DNA of 64,000 nucleotides from Comamonas terrae (GCF_001544075.1 NZ_BCNT01000011.1:1-64000), one strand, 5' to 3'; counted from the stretch's first letter, positions 9,461 through 19,131 are shown. The notes: a model not told the origin generated them from the sequence alone. Translations and numbers: made by a program.

Positions 9461-9540
9461 ACGGAAATCTCCTGAAAAAAGCGCCACGCTTGGCTTAGCC
9501 AGATTGCGGCCGTTGCCCCCAAGAGGGCCGCTGGCATGCC

Positions 9541-11502
9541 TCAGCGGCCTACGGTTTGCAGCACGCTGTCGAAAATGCCCTGGGCGACTTGCAGCATCTT
9601 GGCGGAAGCTTGGTACGCCTGCTGGAACTGCAACAGCTTGGCAGCCTCTTCGTCCAGGTTGACTCCCGAAACGGCCGTGCGATCGGACTCCAGGTTCTTG
9701 GCGATGGTTTCCGAGAGCTGGGCCGTGTATTTGGCGCTCTGCGTACGCGTGCCGACCTGCGCCATGGCGATGGAGAAGCCATCGCTCAAAGTGGTGGAGC
9801 CATCGAACAGCTTGGCGTCACGCAAAGCCAGGAATGCGCCGGCATTACCCGTGTCGCGCTGCCAAGCCGTTCCGTACTGGGGATCGGTGGCCTTTCCCAG
9901 CGTGACCTTGTCGCTGCCTGTTCCATTCAGGTTTGGCGTGCCATTGAGGGTGACCATCAGCCCCGGGCCCACCTGGATAGGCTCGCCAGAGCGGAATTTG
10001 CCGGTAGCCGGTATGCCTGCGGGCGGCGGCGTGATGGTGTACTCCACCTCACCCGCAGCATTCTTGCCGAACGAAATCTCGGCCCCTGCAAAAGTGGAGA
10101 AGTCAAAGCCCGCACTGACCTGGATGCCTCCCATCTGCAAGGCAGCATCGCCCAAAGACGTGATGCGCGCCGCCACGGGATTGGCCGCGGCCAAGTCGTT
10201 GGGCGCAAACACGGCAGCCTGGATATCGTGGGCTGCCGCAGCCATGGGGCGAAACAGCACGGACTGGCCTGCATTGCCATCCGCCTGCAAATCGAACCGC
10301 AAGCCGTCGATGGTCTTGCTGGAGAGGTCGGCCAGATCGTTGAACGCCGTCGTCTGCCCGTCGGACAGCCGGATCACGCGGCCTTTGGGAGCATCATTGC
10401 CAAAAACGATCTGATAGTCCGATGCCTTGAGCTGGCTGGCGTCAGTCACCGTGACCTGCGGAGTATTCGGTGCTGTCCACTGCGGGCCGGTCGTGTATCC
10501 CTGGCTGGTCAACGGGAGCTTGAACAAATCGCTGCCTGGCTGGCCCGACATTGTCAGTCCCAGCCGGTTTTGCTCGTTCAGCGCGCCACCGATGGCTTGT
10601 GCCATGCGGCCCAGCAGATTGCGGCCTTCCGTCAGATCGCTGTTCTGGAACTGCATCAGTCCGGAAATCTCGCCGCCTCCGAGCATACTGGCGGTCAGCG
10701 CCACCGGTTGTCCGTTGGGCGATTGGAAGTACAGCCCCATCTTGCCGCTGCCCGGGAATTCGGGCGTCTCTTTGGCTGTCAGCTGACCCGCGTTGCTTCC
10801 CATCACAAGCGGCTGGCTATTGGCCACGAACAGGGAAATGCTCCCGTCCTCGGCGGAGATCTGCGTGGTCTGCACGAACTTGTTGATCTCACGAACCAGT
10901 TGGTCGCGCTGATCCAACAAATCGTTCGGTGTATTGCCTGTCGCCAAGGCCCGGCTGATCTGGCCGTTGAGTGCCGCGACTTGGCCCGCCAGGCTATTGA
11001 CCTGGGAGACATCGCTCAGCATCTGCTGCTTGGCGTTGTAGTCCAGTTCATCAAGCTGGCTGGATGCCGAACGGAAACGTGCCGCCACTTCGTTCATGCG
11101 GGTCAGAATGACCTGGCGCACCGAAATGTCGGTAGGCGTGTTCGCCACATCGCCAAAGGCGTTCATCATGTCGTTGATGGCGGCTCCCAGCCCGCTCTTT
11201 CCGCCCGTGAAAATGTCCTGCATCTGCGCCAGCGACTGGTAGCGGATGGCATCGCCTGCGCTGACCGAACCGGCCAAGGCAGCCTGGCGCGACAGCAGGT
11301 CGTTGTAGTTGCGAACGATGGTGGAGACATCCACGCCGTTGCCGATGTAGCCGGAGCCTCGGTCCTGGCCGTCCGAGGTCTTGAGGGCCACAGACTGGCG
11401 CGAGTAGCCGGCCGTGTTGACATTGGCGATGTTGTGGCCCGTGGTCTGCAGGGCAAGTTGGTTGGCCATCAGGGCGCGCGCGCCGACATTCAACAGGCTC
11501 AT
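9541..11502 (-). CDS. flgK: flagellar hook-associated protein FlgK (HAP1)
   Basis: First hook-filament junction protein, exported through the flagellar apparatus. It has 653 residues. The N-terminal rod/hook motif reads MSLLNVGARALMANQLALQ then TTGHNIANVNTAGYSRQ. The C-terminal end contains VNLDEEAAKLLQFQQAYQAS and ends in a coiled region, as in other FlgK proteins. The large middle is variable. The start overlaps the flgJ stop by four bases (ATGA), so it continues the flg operon. Confidence 0.96.
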   Translation of the reverse strand: MSLLNVGARALMANQLALQTTGHNIANVNTAGYSRQSVALKTSDGQDRGSGYIGNGVDVSTIVRNYNDLLSRQAALAGSVSAGDAIRYQSLAQMQDIFTGGKSGLGAAINDMMNAFGDVANTPTDISVRQVILTRMNEVAARFRSASSQLDELDYNAKQQMLSDVSQVNSLAGQVAALNGQISRALATGNTPNDLLDQRDQLVREINKFVQTTQISAEDGSISLFVANSQPLVMGSNAGQLTAKETPEFPGSGKMGLYFQSPNGQPVALTASMLGGGEISGLMQFQNSDLTEGRNLLGRMAQAIGGALNEQNRLGLTMSGQPGSDLFKLPLTSQGYTTGPQWTAPNTPQVTVTDASQLKASDYQIVFGNDAPKGRVIRLSDGQTTAFNDLADLSSKTIDGLRFDLQADGNAGQSVLFRPMAAAAHDIQAAVFAPNDLAAANPVAARITSLGDAALQMGGIQVSAGFDFSTFAGAEISFGKNAAGEVEYTITPPPAGIPATGKFRSGEPIQVGPGLMVTLNGTPNLNGTGSDKVTLGKATDPQYGTAWQRDTGNAGAFLALRDAKLFDGSTTLSDGFSIAMAQVGTRTQSAKYTAQLSETIAKNLESDRTAVSGVNLDEEAAKLLQFQQAYQASAKMLQVAQGIFDSVLQTVGR

Positions 11503-12530
11503 GATTGGTTCTCGTTGGGTTGGGACTTGGCCGCCAGGGCAGGCGACGTGGCGGTGGGAGCGGCCGGCGCCGGGACGCCGGCCTGCGCCACGCTCAGGAT
11601 GGCGCGGCTGAGCTTGCTGGCATAGGCCGGGTCGGTGGCGTAGCCGGCCTTTTGCAGCTCGCTGGCATAGGCCAGGGCCGAGCCCGTCTGGCCCATGGCC
11701 TTCTCGTAGCGCGGGTTGGTGCCGATCAGGCGCGCATAGTCGCGGAACGAGTCCTCGTAGGAGTCGTAGGCGCGGAACTTCGCCGTGACCTTGCGCGGCG
11801 TGCCGTTGATGTATTCGGTGGTGGTGACCTCGGCCACCTTGCCGGTCCAGCCTGCCCCGGCCTTGATGCCGAACAGATTGAAGGAATTGCTGCCGTCCTT
11901 GTTGCGGATCTCGCTCTTGCCCCAGCCGGTCTCGTGGCCGGCCTGGCCCAGCATGAAATGGGCGGGAATGCCGCTTTCCTTGGCCACGCGCGCGGCCGCC
12001 GGGGTGTGGTGGGCGACGAAGTTGTCGCGGCCCTTGGGCGCCGGCGCATAGGCATCGATGGACCGGGCTGTGCCGGGCCCGACGCCCGTGCGTGCGCCGC
12101 TGCGCACACCGCTGTAGACACCGTCGCCGTTGAAGCTGCGCCAGGCATTGCGGCTCAGGCTCAGCGTGGAAGGCACGGACAGCTCCGCGTCGTCGGCAGC
12201 CTCGGTGCCCATGGTGCGCGCCAGCTGCTTGGTGATGGCGTCGGTCAGTCCGCCGGGCTGGCCGGACATGGCCACCGACAGCTGCTGGTCCAGCAGGTCG
12301 GTGCTCAGGTTGCCCTGGGCGCTGTCGAGCAGGCCGGACTTCATGGTCGCCTCGCGCATGCTCTTGATCATCTCGCGCATGAACAGCGACTCGAGCTGCT
12401 TGGCTGTCTCGCGGGCGGCCTGCGGGCTGTTGTCGCCGGCGGCCGCCTTGAGCGCGTTGAGCGAACGCGCATCCGCCGCCAGCGCATTGCCGGCCGCCAG
12501 CGAGGATGTGTTGGGCAGGGCAATGCTCAT
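11499..12530 (-). CDS. flgJ: FlgJ: rod scaffold plus peptidoglycan glucosaminidase
   Basis: Bifunctional periplasmic protein: the N-terminal domain scaffolds rod assembly and the C-terminal domain opens peptidoglycan. It has 343 residues. The rod domain contains QLESLFMREMIKSMREA at about 45-61. The glucosaminidase-type domain runs from about 165 to 310 and contains ESGIPAHFMLGQAGHETGWG, with candidate catalytic glutamates at about 184 and 200. A proline/alanine-rich tail ends the protein. It overlaps flgI (upstream) and flgK (downstream) by four bases each. The ATG at 12530 gives MSIALPNTSS; the open frame extends upstream only as a shadow of flgI. Confidence 0.95.
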   Translation of the reverse strand: MSIALPNTSSLAAGNALAADARSLNALKAAAGDNSPQAARETAKQLESLFMREMIKSMREATMKSGLLDSAQGNLSTDLLDQQLSVAMSGQPGGLTDAITKQLARTMGTEAADDAELSVPSTLSLSRNAWRSFNGDGVYSGVRSGARTGVGPGTARSIDAYAPAPKGRDNFVAHHTPAAARVAKESGIPAHFMLGQAGHETGWGKSEIRNKDGSNSFNLFGIKAGAGWTGKVAEVTTTEYINGTPRKVTAKFRAYDSYEDSFRDYARLIGTNPRYEKAMGQTGSALAYASELQKAGYATDPAYASKLSRAILSVAQAGVPAPAAPTATSPALAAKSQPNENQS

Positions 12531-13705
12531 ATCACTTCCAGTTCGGCATTGAGGGCGCCTGCGGCCTTGATGGCCTGGAGGATGGCCAGCAGGTCCTGCG
12601 GCGTGGCGCCCAGGGTGTTGAGGGCACGCACCACGTCGGTGAGCTGCGGAGAGGACGGCATGTTGATGACCTTGCCGGGCTCCTGGCGCACCTGGATGTC
12701 GGATTTCTGCGCCACCACGGTCTGCCCCTGCGAGAAGGGCCCGGGCTGGCTGATGACGGGCGTGGTGCTGATGGTGATGGACAGGTTGCCGTGGGCGATG
12801 GCGCAGGGGCCCAGCGTCACGGCCTGGTTGAGCACGATGGAGCCGGTGCGCGCATTGATGACCACCTTGGCGCCGGGCTTGGAAGTCTCGATGGGCATCT
12901 CCTCGATCTCGGCGATCATGCGCACGCGGGCGCCCGTCTCCTGCGGTGCCAGCACGCGCACGGTGCGGCCGTCCATGGCCGTGGCGGTGCCGGCGCCCAT
13001 GCGCTGATTGATGGCGCGCACCACCCTGTCGGCGGTCTGGAAGTCGGTGGCATTGAGCCCCAGCGTGATGGTGTTGCCCTCGGCCAGCGGCGTGGGCACG
13101 GAGCGCTCGACCTGAGCGCCCTGGGGCACGCGGCCGGCGTTCAGATGGTTGACCTGGACCTTGGAGCCCCCGGCTGCAGCGCCGGCGCCGCCGACCACCA
13201 CGTTGCCCTGGGCCAGCGCATAGATCTCGCCGTCGGCGCCGCGCAGCGGCGTGGCCACCAGCGTGCCGCCCTTGAGCGACTTGGCATTGCCCATGGACGA
13301 GACGTTCACGTCGATGGCCTGGCCCGGCTGGGCAAAGGCCGGCAGCTCGGCCGTGACGATGACGGCAGCCACATTCTTGAGCTGCAGCTGGCCCGCATTG
13401 CCCGTGGCCGGCAGGGCAATGCCCATCTGCTCGAGGTAGTTGGACAGCGCCTGCTTGGTGTAGGGCATCTGCGTGGTCTGGTCGCCGGTGCCGTCCAGGC
13501 CCACGACCAGGCCGTAGCCGGTCAGCTGGTTGCTGCGCACGCCCTGGACGGCAGCGACTTCCTTGATGCGGGTGGCATGCACGGGCAGGGTCGGCATGCC
13601 GGCGCCCAGGGCGGCTGCGATCCACACGGCGGTGCGGGCCGCACCGGCAAGTTTGGGTGCCGGGCGCATTTTCAGGAGCATGGACAGTACTTTCATACCG
13701 TCCAT
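12527..13705 (-). CDS. flgI: flagellar P-ring protein FlgI
   Basis: Forms the periplasmic P ring around the rod. It has 392 residues from 13705, or 389 from the in-frame ATG at 13696, which has better-spaced purine-rich sequence. A signal peptide covers about residues 4-44, ending PVHA before TRIKEVAAVQGVRSNQL, the conserved mature start. GYGLVVGLDGTGDQ and VVINARTGSIVLN are typical FlgI motifs. It needs the Sec pathway, unlike the type III-exported axial proteins. It follows flgH by 11-20 bp and overlaps flgJ by four. Confidence 0.96.
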   Translation of the reverse strand: MDGMKVLSMLLKMRPAPKLAGAARTAVWIAAALGAGMPTLPVHATRIKEVAAVQGVRSNQLTGYGLVVGLDGTGDQTTQMPYTKQALSNYLEQMGIALPATGNAGQLQLKNVAAVIVTAELPAFAQPGQAIDVNVSSMGNAKSLKGGTLVATPLRGADGEIYALAQGNVVVGGAGAAAGGSKVQVNHLNAGRVPQGAQVERSVPTPLAEGNTITLGLNATDFQTADRVVRAINQRMGAGTATAMDGRTVRVLAPQETGARVRMIAEIEEMPIETSKPGAKVVINARTGSIVLNQAVTLGPCAIAHGNLSITISTTPVISQPGPFSQGQTVVAQKSDIQVRQEPGKVINMPSSPQLTDVVRALNTLGATPQDLLAILQAIKAAGALNAELEVI

Positions 13706-13716
13706 TCTCGGGAGAA

Positions 13717-14433
13717 TCAGAACGGCATAACGTTCAAAAAGAACCGTGACAACCAGCCAATTGACTGGGCTTCGCCGGCCTGTCCGCGGCCGCGCGATTC
13801 CACGCGCAGATTGGCCACCTGGGTCGACGCCACGGTGCTGCCGGGACGCAGCGAACGCGGGTCCACGGTGCCCGTGAAGCGCAGCACATCCACGTTGTGG
13901 TTCACGCCGATCTGCTTCTCGCCGGCAATGACCAGATGGCCGTTGGGCAGCACGTCGACCACGGTGGTGGCGATGGAGCCCGTGAAGTTGTTGTTGCTGG
14001 TGGTGGCGCCCGAGCCCTTGAAGTCGGTATCGCTCTTGACGCCCAGCGTCAGCGCATCCTTGATGGTGTTTTCGGCGCCGCCCTTGAACAGCGGCACGGC
14101 ACTGAGGCCGGTGCTCATGTCGTTGGTCCGGCCCACCTTGGAATCCGAGCTCTGGCTGGCCGAGACACGCTCCACGATCTGCACGGTCACCGTGTCGCCG
14201 ACCATGCGCGCGCGCTGGTCCTCGAAGATGGGACGGTAGCGGCTGGCATTGAACAGGCTGCCCGTGGGCGTATGCGCCACCTGCTCGCGCGGCTGCAGCA
14301 CGGGTGGCGCGGTGGATGGCATGTCCACGGGCGGCGGCGGATTGAGCGTGGCGCAGCCGGCGGTAACCAGCAAGGCACCGAGGGCTGCGGCGGTGCGCAG
14401 CGATGCCGGAAGCGAAGGGACGGAAAGGGTCAT
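13717..14433 (-). CDS. flgH: flagellar L-ring lipoprotein FlgH
   Basis: Outer-membrane L-ring subunit. The ATG at 14433 gives a 238-residue protein with a ribosome site (AAGGA) nine bases upstream. Upstream in-frame codons lack one and would place 49 odd residues before the signal peptide. The lipoprotein signal ends LLVTAGC, so lipidation at that cysteine is expected. The mature part carries FEDQRARMVGDTVTVQIVE and GSGATTSNNNFTGSIATTV, both FlgH hallmarks, and ends GWLSRFFLNVMPF. The 167-bp gap to flgG upstream shows no gene. Confidence 0.95.
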   Translation of the reverse strand: MTLSVPSLPASLRTAAALGALLVTAGCATLNPPPPVDMPSTAPPVLQPREQVAHTPTGSLFNASRYRPIFEDQRARMVGDTVTVQIVERVSASQSSDSKVGRTNDMSTGLSAVPLFKGGAENTIKDALTLGVKSDTDFKGSGATTSNNNFTGSIATTVVDVLPNGHLVIAGEKQIGVNHNVDVLRFTGTVDPRSLRPGSTVASTQVANLRVESRGRGQAGEAQSIGWLSRFFLNVMPF

Positions 14434-14600
14434 GGTGGCAAGTCCTTGGCAGCGGCAGGCCGCACCTGCCCGGGGATAGCGTGGATCGCTATCGATAAAA
14501 GAGCGTTCTGCGCCAGCAGCACGCCACTCCTGAAACCGAAACTTCTTGAAATGAAGAATCATTCGGCGCAGGCAACTCATGGTTTCATAGCACCCGGCGA

Positions 14601-15383
14601 TCAGAGCTGGGCCAGCTTGGCCAGCATCTGGTCACTGGTCTGGATGGCCTTGGAATTCATCTCGTAGGCGCGCTGGGTCTGGATCATGGTCACCAGCTCC
14701 TGCACCACGTTCACGTTCGAGGCTTCCAGGTAGCCCTGCTGGATGGTGCCCAGGCCGTTGAGGCCGGGCGTGCCCTGCTGGGGCTGGCCCGAGGCGGCAG
14801 TCTCCGTGTAGAGGTTCTGGCCGCGCGGCTCCAGGCCGGCCGGGTTGATGAACTGGCTCATGGCGATGTTGCCGACCTGCTGGGGCGCGGCCTGGCCCGG
14901 CATGGTCACGCTGACCACGCCGTCGGCGCTGATCGACACCTTGGTCGCGCCCTGGGGAATGGTGATGCCGTTGGCCACGGGATAGCCGCTCGATGTCACC
15001 AGCTGGCCCTGGGCGTTGACCTCGAACGAGCCGTCGCGCGTATAGGCGATGGTGCCGTCGGGCATGTTGACCTCGAAGAAGCCGTTGCCGTTGATGGCCA
15101 CGTCCAGCGCATTGTTGGACTGCTGCAGGCTGCCCTGCAGGAAGTTGCGCGAGGTGGCCACGGTGCGCACGCCCAGGCCCAGGTGCAGGCCGGTGGGCAG
15201 CTGGTTCTGCTCGGTGGCCTGGGCGCCGGACTGGCGCAGGTTCTGGTAGATCAGGTCCTCGAACACGGCGTTGGCACGCTTGTAGCCCGTGGTCGAGACG
15301 TTGGCCAGGTTGTGCGAGATGACGTCCAGCTGGGTCTGCTGGGCTTCCATGCCGGTCTTGGAGATGAACAGCGAATTGATCAT
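14601..15383 (-). CDS. flgG: distal rod protein FlgG
   Basis: Distal rod subunit of the flagellar basal body, exported by the type III system. It has 260 residues, the standard length. The N-terminal rod motif is [18 protein letters not shown]. The centre contains [14 protein letters not shown], and the C-terminal motif is [27 protein letters not shown], nearly identical to other FlgG proteins. The start at 15383 has an AAGGAAAG ribosome site. The 132-bp spacer to flgF holds a copy of the post-stop repeat. Confidence 0.97.
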   Translation of the reverse strand: MINSLFISKTGMEAQQTQLDVISHNLANVSTTGYKRANAVFEDLIYQNLRQSGAQATEQNQLPTGLHLGLGVRTVATSRNFLQGSLQQSNNALDVAINGNGFFEVNMPDGTIAYTRDGSFEVNAQGQLVTSSGYPVANGITIPQGATKVSISADGVVSVTMPGQAAPQQVGNIAMSQFINPAGLEPRGQNLYTETAASGQPQQGTPGLNGLGTIQQGYLEASNVNVVQELVTMIQTQRAYEMNSKAIQTSDQMLAKLAQL

Positions 15384-15423
15384 GATTCTTTCCTTTCGGT
15401 GGGCCGAGGGCAGTCTGGTAACT

Positions 15424-15515
15424 GGGCGCTTTCCAAGCCGGAGACGCCGAGCAAGAGCCGCCTCGCGGCGAGGGCGTCGTTCCCCTTGGGGGAAGGCGCG
15501 CAGCGACTCAGGGGG
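15424..15515 (-). repeat. family-1 post-stop structured repeat, copy A (after flgF)
   Basis: In gene sense it begins CCCCCTGAGTCGCTGCGCGCC directly after the flgF stop codon. Two hairpins follow: TTCCCCC/GGGGAA, then an outer stem GACGCC (15473-15478 on the opposite strand) with GGCGTC (15433-15438), enclosing CGCC-GCGA-GGCG. The tail reads CTCTTGCTCGGCGTC. It shares this layout with copies at 28445, 45797, 56094 and 56974. Confidence 0.85.
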
Positions 15516-16256
15516 TCATCCATTCACGCTCAGCAGCTGGCTGGCGGTCTTGTCGTTGGTTTCGGCGGTCTGCATCAGCTTCATCTGCTGCTCGAACTGG
15601 CGCGAGGCGGCGATCATGCCGACCATGGTCTCCACGGAATTCACGTTGGAGCCTTCGATGGAGCCCGAGAGCAGGCGCGCGTTCTCGTCGTTGGGCAGTG
15701 CATCGCCCTGGGCCGCGCGGAACAGGCCGTCGTCGCCGCGGGTCAGCGGCGCATCCTCGGGCGGGGTGACCAGCTTGATGCGGCCCACGGCCACGGGCAG
15801 CTGGTTGCCGGTCTTGGCGGTGAGCGTGCCGTCCGAACCCAGGGAGATCGTGGACTCGGGCGGGATGTCGATGGGCGCACCGCCGTCCGACAGCACGGGC
15901 ATGCCGTTGCTGTTGACCAGCTGGCCCTCGGGCGAGATTTCGAACACGCCGTTGCGCGTATAGGCCTCCTGGCCGTCCAGTCCCTGCACCGCGAACCAGG
16001 CGCGCCCCATGGCCATGGCGTCCAGCGCGCGGCCGGTGCGCTGGGCGGGGCCGGGCGTGTCCACGTAGCCGGAGGTGGCCTCCAGCGCGAACACGCGCGT
16101 GCCCGAGCCGCTGCCCTGCAGGGGCACCGAGCGGAACGTGGACATCTCGGCCCGGAAGCCGTTGGTGCCGGCGTTGGCCAGATTGTGGGCCAGCACGGCC
16201 TGCCGCTGGGCCGCCGCGTTGGCGCCCGTCATCGACGTATAAATAATGCGGTCCAT
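15516..16256 (-). CDS. flgF: proximal rod protein FlgF
   Basis: Proximal rod subunit between FlgB/FlgC and FlgG. It has 246 residues. The N-terminus MDRIIYTSMTGANAAAQRQ leads into AHNLANAGTNGFRAE, the rod motif variant typical of FlgF. The C-terminal motif is LSGSIEGSNVNSVETMVGMI. The start at 16256 follows AAGGAGA. It lies 38 bp after flgE in the operon; the stop codon abuts repeat copy A. Confidence 0.95.
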   Translation of the reverse strand: MDRIIYTSMTGANAAAQRQAVLAHNLANAGTNGFRAEMSTFRSVPLQGSGSGTRVFALEATSGYVDTPGPAQRTGRALDAMAMGRAWFAVQGLDGQEAYTRNGVFEISPEGQLVNSNGMPVLSDGGAPIDIPPESTISLGSDGTLTAKTGNQLPVAVGRIKLVTPPEDAPLTRGDDGLFRAAQGDALPNDENARLLSGSIEGSNVNSVETMVGMIAASRQFEQQMKLMQTAETNDKTASQLLSVNG

Positions 16257-16294
16257 GCTGGATCTCCTTGCTCTGCTCGGTCAGCGGTTCAGTC

Positions 16295-17575
16295 TTAGCG
16301 CAAGTTCACCAGGGTGGAGAACACCTGGTCCTGCGTCTTGATGGTCTGGGCATTGGCCTGGTAGGAACGCTGGGCGGTCATCATGTTGACCAGCTCGGCG
16401 GTCAGGTCCACGTTGGACTCCTCCAGCGCGCCGGCCTGCAGCGAACCGAAGGTGCCGCTTTGCGCGGAGCCGTTGAGGGCCGGACCGGAATCGGCCGTGG
16501 CCACCCATTTGTTGTCGCCCACCGAGGCCAGGCCCTGGGTATTGGTGAAGGCTGCCAGGGCCAGCTGGGCCTCGGTGCGTGTCACGCCATTGGAATAGGT
16601 GGCCACGATGGAGCCGTCCTTGCTGACATTGACGCCGGTCATCACGCCCGCCGTGTAGCCGTCCTGCTTGAGGTTGCTGACCGCGAACTTGGTGCCGAAC
16701 TGGGTCATGCCGCCCAGGTCGAAAGCCACCGGGAAGGGCGTGCTGCTGCCGCCGCTGCCTGCGACATTGAACGTCAATGCGGTTCCGGCTGCCGTGGCAG
16801 GCGCGTTGCCCGTCACGCCGGTGAGCTTGCCGCTGGTGTCGAAAACGGCGGTGCCGATGGGCGTGGCCGTGACCGGAGGTGTGGCCGTGGGGTCGTCCAG
16901 CTGGTTGTAGATGGTCCAGGTATTGGTTGCCGCATCCTTTTCGAAATACAGGTGGACGGGGATCGCGGTACCCAGGGAGTCGTAGACGTTGAGCGAGGTG
17001 CCGTAGGTGGCGCGCGGCGTCGCCTCGATGGGCGGCGTCGCCGTGGGGTCACCGGCGGCAACCGTCGCGCGGGCATCCAGGTTCAGCTCCACATTCACCT
17101 TGCCGGTCTGCTTGGCCGGAATCGGCTGGCCGGTGGGGAAGCTCAGGGGCACGGGCGTGGCGCCGGCCATGGGCTTGCCCGTGGTCGGGTCCACCAGATA
17201 GCCCATGACGTTGTCGCCGGACACGGTCTTGAGGTTGCCGGCCTTGTCCAGGCCGAAGTTGCCGGCGCGCGTATAGGCCGTGCTGCCGTCGGGCTGCCTG
17301 ACGATGAAGAAGCCGTTGCCGTTGATCGCGATGTCCAGGCTGTTGCCCGTGGTGGAGATCGCGCCCTGGCGGAACTGCTGGGACACGCTGGCCACGTTCA
17401 CGCCGATGCCGCTGGTCTGGCCGCTGGCCGAGCCGATGGCACTGGCCACCATTTCGGCGAAGTCGGCGCGCGAGGACTTGAAGCCCGTGGTGTTGGCGTT
17501 GGCGATGTTGTGGCCGATGACGTCCAGGTTCTTGCTGGCGGCATTCAGGCCGGAGAGGCCTTGTTGGAAACCCAT
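16295..17575 (-). CDS. flgE: flagellar hook protein FlgE
   Basis: Main structural subunit of the flexible hook. It has 426 residues, in the usual range. The N-terminal rod/hook motif is LNAASKNLDVIGHNIANANT followed by TGFKSSR. A variable alanine/threonine/proline-rich middle (about 120-310) forms the exposed domains. The C-terminal motif is LEESNVDLTAELVNMMTAQR. The start at 17575 follows GGAGAACACC. Export needs FlgD as hook cap (encoded upstream) and the FlhB switch to stop. Confidence 0.96.
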   Translation of the reverse strand: MGFQQGLSGLNAASKNLDVIGHNIANANTTGFKSSRADFAEMVASAIGSASGQTSGIGVNVASVSQQFRQGAISTTGNSLDIAINGNGFFIVRQPDGSTAYTRAGNFGLDKAGNLKTVSGDNVMGYLVDPTTGKPMAGATPVPLSFPTGQPIPAKQTGKVNVELNLDARATVAAGDPTATPPIEATPRATYGTSLNVYDSLGTAIPVHLYFEKDAATNTWTIYNQLDDPTATPPVTATPIGTAVFDTSGKLTGVTGNAPATAAGTALTFNVAGSGGSSTPFPVAFDLGGMTQFGTKFAVSNLKQDGYTAGVMTGVNVSKDGSIVATYSNGVTRTEAQLALAAFTNTQGLASVGDNKWVATADSGPALNGSAQSGTFGSLQAGALEESNVDLTAELVNMMTAQRSYQANAQTIKTQDQVFSTLVNLR

Positions 17576-17606
17576 GGTGTTCTCCTGAGAACGATTGGTC
17601 GGTGGT

Positions 17607-18269
17607 TCAGTAGACGGCCTTGACGCCGGAATAGGCCACGCTCTGGCCGTTGTCCAGTTCCAGCGTCAGGCTGCCGTTGGTCGCGCCGGTGGCGATCACG
17701 GCATGCGGCGCCAGCGTGGTGGAGCCCACGGCAGTCGTGCCGTTGGTGGCCGTCACGCTGTAGCGCAGCTGCGAGGTATCGCCGCTGTACTTGCCTTCGG
17801 CCTTCCAGGTGAAATAGTTGCGGCCGGACTGGCCCTCGCCCAGGTCGATGGTGTCCACCAGTTCGCCGGTGGCCGTGGTGATCTGGACCTTGACGCTGGC
17901 GGCTGCGCCGTCCAGGTCGAAGGCCGCGGTGTGCGTGCCGTTGGCGGCCACGCCCAGCGTGTTGCCCTCGGTCAGCACGGTGCGGCCGATCATGGACGTG
18001 CCCTGCAGCACCTGCATGGCCGTGAACTGGCCGGCCATGGTCTGCATGGTCTGGTTCAGCTGCTGGATGCCGGTCACGGTGTTGATCTGCGCCATCTGCG
18101 AGGTCATCTGCGCGTTGTCCATGGGATTCATGGGGTCCTGATTGCTCAGCTGGGCCACCAGCAGCTTCAGGAAGCGGTCCTGCGCCTCGTTGGGGTCGGT
18201 GACCGCGGACTTGCTGTTGCCCGTCGTGCCGGTGGAGGTGGTATCCACGCTGCCTGCGCCGTAAATCAT
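17607..18269 (-). CDS. flgD: flagellar hook cap protein FlgD
   Basis: Hook-cap scaffold needed for FlgE polymerisation, later discarded. It has 220 residues. The conserved N-terminal segment QDRFLKLLVAQLSNQDPMNP sits at about 30-50, followed by MDNAQMTSQMAQINTVTGIQ. The C-terminal half is a FlgD Ig/tudor-like beta domain (AAASVKVQITTATGELVDT). The start at 18269 has a GGGAG site. It lies 16 bp from flgC and 31 bp from flgE. Confidence 0.95.
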   Translation of the reverse strand: MIYGAGSVDTTSTGTTGNSKSAVTDPNEAQDRFLKLLVAQLSNQDPMNPMDNAQMTSQMAQINTVTGIQQLNQTMQTMAGQFTAMQVLQGTSMIGRTVLTEGNTLGVAANGTHTAAFDLDGAAASVKVQITTATGELVDTIDLGEGQSGRNYFTWKAEGKYSGDTSQLRYSVTATNGTTAVGSTTLAPHAVIATGATNGSLTLELDNGQSVAYSGVKAVY

Positions 18270-18285
18270 GCTCTGGCTCCCGGGC

Positions 18286-18690
18286 TCACTGGCCCATCTG
18301 CAAAGTCTTGAGCAGCAGCGTCTTGGCCGTGTTCATGACTTCCACGTTGTTCTGATAGGAGCGCGAGGCCGAGATCATGTTGACCATCTCGTCCACGGCG
18401 CTCACGTTGGAATGGGTGACATAACCCTCGGCATCGGCCAGCGGATGGCTGGGGTCATGGATGCGGCGGCCGGGCGTGTTGTCCTCGCTGATGGCCTTGA
18501 CCTGCACGCCGGCCGAGCCGTCGGTGCCCATGGGCACGGTCTGGAACACCACCTGGCGCGCCTTGTAGGCATTGCCGTCCGGCCCGGCCACGGCGTCGAC
18601 GTTGGCCAGGTTGGAGGCCACCACGTTCAGGCGCTGGGACTGCGCGCTCACCGCGCTGCCGGAGATGTTGAAGATGGAGAACATGGACAT
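18286..18690 (-). CDS. flgC: proximal rod protein FlgC
   Basis: Proximal rod subunit. It has 134 residues, the family length. The N-terminal motif is SQRLNVVASNLANVDAVAGP, and the C-terminal motif is VSAVDEMVNMISASRSYQNN, which matches FlgC closely. The conserved stretch GYVTHSNVSAVDE is present. The start at 18690 has an AGGAG site seven bases upstream. It follows flgB by 27 bp. Confidence 0.96.
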   Translation of the reverse strand: MSMFSIFNISGSAVSAQSQRLNVVASNLANVDAVAGPDGNAYKARQVVFQTVPMGTDGSAGVQVKAISEDNTPGRRIHDPSHPLADAEGYVTHSNVSAVDEMVNMISASRSYQNNVEVMNTAKTLLLKTLQMGQ

Positions 18691-18717
18691 GGAAAAACTC
18701 CTGGTTCGGGCAGCGGC

Positions 18718-19131
18718 TTACTGGCCCTGGATGGCGCTGAGCATGGTCTTGGCCTGGCCGTTGATGAAGCGCAGCGTGGCCTCGTAGCGCACGGCGTTGT
18801 CCACGAAGTTGGCGCGTTCGCGGTCCAGGTCCACCGTGTTGTTGTCCATGCTGGGCTGGGACTGCACCGAGTAGCCCAGCTGGCTCTTGCCCAGCTCGCC
18901 CGTGGCGGCGGCCGGCAGCGGCATGTGGCCGGCGTGGGTCGCGCTGGCCAGGGTCAGCGGCGAAGGGCCGCTGGTGGCCGAAAGCAGGGCTTCGCGGAAA
19001 TTGAAGTCGCGCGCCACATAGCCGGGCGTGTCGGCATTGGCAATATTGCTGGCAATCGTGCGCTGGCGCTCGGCGCGCAGCAGCAGCGCCTTGCTCTGGA
19101 AATCCAGTCGTTCGGTCATTTTGTTCAGCAT
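18718..19131 (-). CDS. flgB: proximal rod protein FlgB
   Basis: First rod subunit and first gene of the minus-strand flg operon. The ATG at 19131 (MLNKMTERLDF) gives 137 residues, the normal length, and follows GAGG seven bases upstream. The rod motif is RQRTIASNIANADTPGYVAR. The C-terminal motif is DRERANFVDNAVRYEATLRF. The open frame extends 66 codons upstream into the divergent promoter region, but that part has no family resemblance. Confidence 0.95.
   Translation of the reverse strand: MLNKMTERLDFQSKALLLRAERQRTIASNIANADTPGYVARDFNFREALLSATSGPSPLTLASATHAGHMPLPAAATGELGKSQLGYSVQSQPSMDNNTVDLDRERANFVDNAVRYEATLRFINGQAKTMLSAIQGQ

Noticed and set aside
11499-13625. A single 708-residue protein covering flgJ and part of flgI
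   Set aside because: The first half is an out-of-frame reading of flgI (arginine/glycine-rich, no motif). flgJ starts at 12530 with its own ATGA overlap.
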